Below are positions 62,573 to 64,000 of a stretch of DNA of 64,000 bases, in pieces (the stretch's first letter is position 1; every line of letters begins with the position of its first letter). A model generated the notes under the pieces. The model was not told the origin of the DNA. It saw only the letters and a list, made by a program, of their open reading frames with translations, and made no database searches. The stretch is taken from NCBI GenBank assembly GCA_037893245.1, contig JBAIAA010000117.1, positions 2,542,001-2,606,000 of the forward strand. Direction: 5' to 3'. The DNA is from Crossaster papposus (Eukaryota; Echinodermata; Asteroidea; Velatida; Solasteridae). A program made the translations under genes and the position numbers.

Positions 62573-64000
62573 GTTGAGTCAGCTTGCAACAAAGCTGATC
62601 TTATCAAAGACCATATCAGAGATTATGACATTGACATTATGGCACTCACTGAAACCTGGTTCGTATCCGACAGTGACCAAAACACCGCCAATGTGACCCC
62701 AAAAGGTTTTACCCTTGTCCACGCCCACAGAAAAGGCAGGAGAGGAGGTGGAATTGGCCTTCTGTGTAAATCCGGACGCAATCATACACTTCCTTCGAAG
62801 ACATTGTTGTCGACATTAACCACAACAATCATCACTTACGGGTAATGGTCCTTTACCGACCGCCACCTTCACATAAAAAACACCGAATTCCATTCAGCAT
62901 GTTCATTGAAGAGTTTACAGAGCTACTTGATCAGCAGGTGCTCTTCAATGGTACTCTAATAATCACCGGTGATTTCAACATTCACCTGGACAACAACACA
63001 GCTGAAACAAATCACTTCCAAAAACTCCTCCAACAATACGACATGCAACAAATGGTGGACTTTGCTACTCACACATCTGGCCATATCATCGATTTTGTGA
63101 TTGCTCGCCGATCAGACAGCCTTATACAATCAGTGGTGTCGTCTGAGTTTGTGTCCGACCACTGCGCTGTCCATTGTTCACTAAATCTCCAGAAACCTAA
63201 GTACATTAAAAGACTGATCTCCTACCGCAAAACTAGGTCGATTGACTTGGACAAATTTAGAAATGACGTCATTGTCTCATCCATCACCACACATCCCGCC
63301 ACCGTACTCGATTCCCTAATTGATCAGTATAACTATGTCCTTACTCAACTGGTGGATTCTCACCCACCCATGAAAACTTGTCTGGTTATTGACCGGCCAG
63401 CTGTCCCATGGTACACCATACAGATCACCCTCGCCAAGCAACGTCGCCGCCAATTGGAGAGAAAGTGGCGTAAGTCTAAGCTCAAGATTGACCATGATAT
63501 ACTCAAATCCCAGCGGAATGTGGTGAAACATAAATTTGCTGAAGCAAAGTCCAACTACTACCACGATCAAATCAGAGACTGCCAAGGTGACCAACGAGCA
63601 CTCTTTCAGATAACTAATGGCCTCATGCACAGGAAACCAGCCCAAAAACTTCCAACACACGTGTCCCGCAAAGAACTTGCTGATAGGTTCTCTGTCTACT
63701 TCACCAGCAAAATCCAACGAATCAGAGATGATCTACGACCAAATGGCCCCGATCCTTCCTTACCTGGTTCAGACAATGCGGAAAACCTTCAGTCCTCCCA
63801 GTTCTCGGTTACTTCATTCACCCCGTCATCAGAACTCGAGATTGCCAAAATCATTTGGACCTCCCCTCCGAAATCCTGCCTGCTGGACCCTCTCCCCACA
63901 TCCATGGTCAAGGCTAGCCTGAACGAACTTACAGGACCTATCACACTCATCACAAACATGTCACTAAGCATCGGTTGTTTTCCTGAGCGCTTCAAGACAG
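62573..64000 (+). pseudogene. L2/CR1-type non-LTR retrotransposon ORF2, 5'-truncated and frameshifted
   Basis: The apurinic-like endonuclease domain begins just after a stop at 62570-62572, at the CNKADLI region near its N terminus. LTETW (the metal-binding Glu) follows near 62641-62661. The frame then reaches a stop at 62843-62845. The matching protein continues one frame over from about 62794 and stays open to the right edge (402 codons). That second part has TGDFNIH and SDHCAV, the later endonuclease catalytic motifs. A basic linker follows, then the KSC.LDPLPT block that opens the reverse transcriptase. The frameshift lies at about 62770-62796. The 5' truncation is typical of target-primed insertion. 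The rest of the RT is outside the window. Confidence 0.85.

Overview
This is a eukaryotic, non-bacterial window with no intact host protein-coding gene that I can support. It contains LTR and non-LTR retrotransposon fragments, a tRNA-derived SINE, a terminal-inverted-repeat MITE and a very large complex satellite. Together these point to a marine invertebrate genome, perhaps a deuterostome (echinoderm, hemichordate or cephalochordate); the exact group is an inference I cannot settle from sequence alone.

Layout. 1-1586 (minus strand) is the uninterrupted first part of a Ty3/gypsy-type gag-pol frame running off the left edge; its leader and a candidate LTR lie at 1587-2666. 2667-9840 is AT-rich noncoding DNA with a MITE (5308-5551), a SINE (about 5560-5910), a few splice-site-like signals and a possible pair of pogo/Tigger-like termini. 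9840-12060 holds three to four copies of an older repeat, P, with two CTCF-like motifs and paired ETS-like motifs.

12086-62403 is about 50 kb of satellite, all in one orientation. The common type A monomer is about 172-178 bp. Usually three full monomers alternate with a cassette made of poly(A), zero to five copies of a hairpin module, and a 'head' starting CTAG and carrying a 20-bp dyad. The basic higher-order unit is about 720 bp. A related type B monomer (about 147-156 bp) forms sub-blocks. Within the array a 4.36-kb segment is present three times in tandem at near identity (20820-33888), a 1.26-kb segment twice (33378-35893), and other segments recur 11.7 and 32.5 kb apart. An insertion at 13178-14740 carries a broken piggyBac-like N-terminal fragment and a 28-bp G run.

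62573-64000 is a 5'-truncated, once-frameshifted L2/CR1-type non-LTR element running off the right edge.

The most interesting signals are in the satellite. Nearly every A monomer has one dense block that reads as CRE, then E-box, then NR5A/ERR half-site. The hairpin modules keep a 12-bp stem by compensatory changes. Hairpin clusters bound the array at both ends. The P repeat on the left shares the monomer framework and may be its source. Function is not shown by sequence; these are testable leads.
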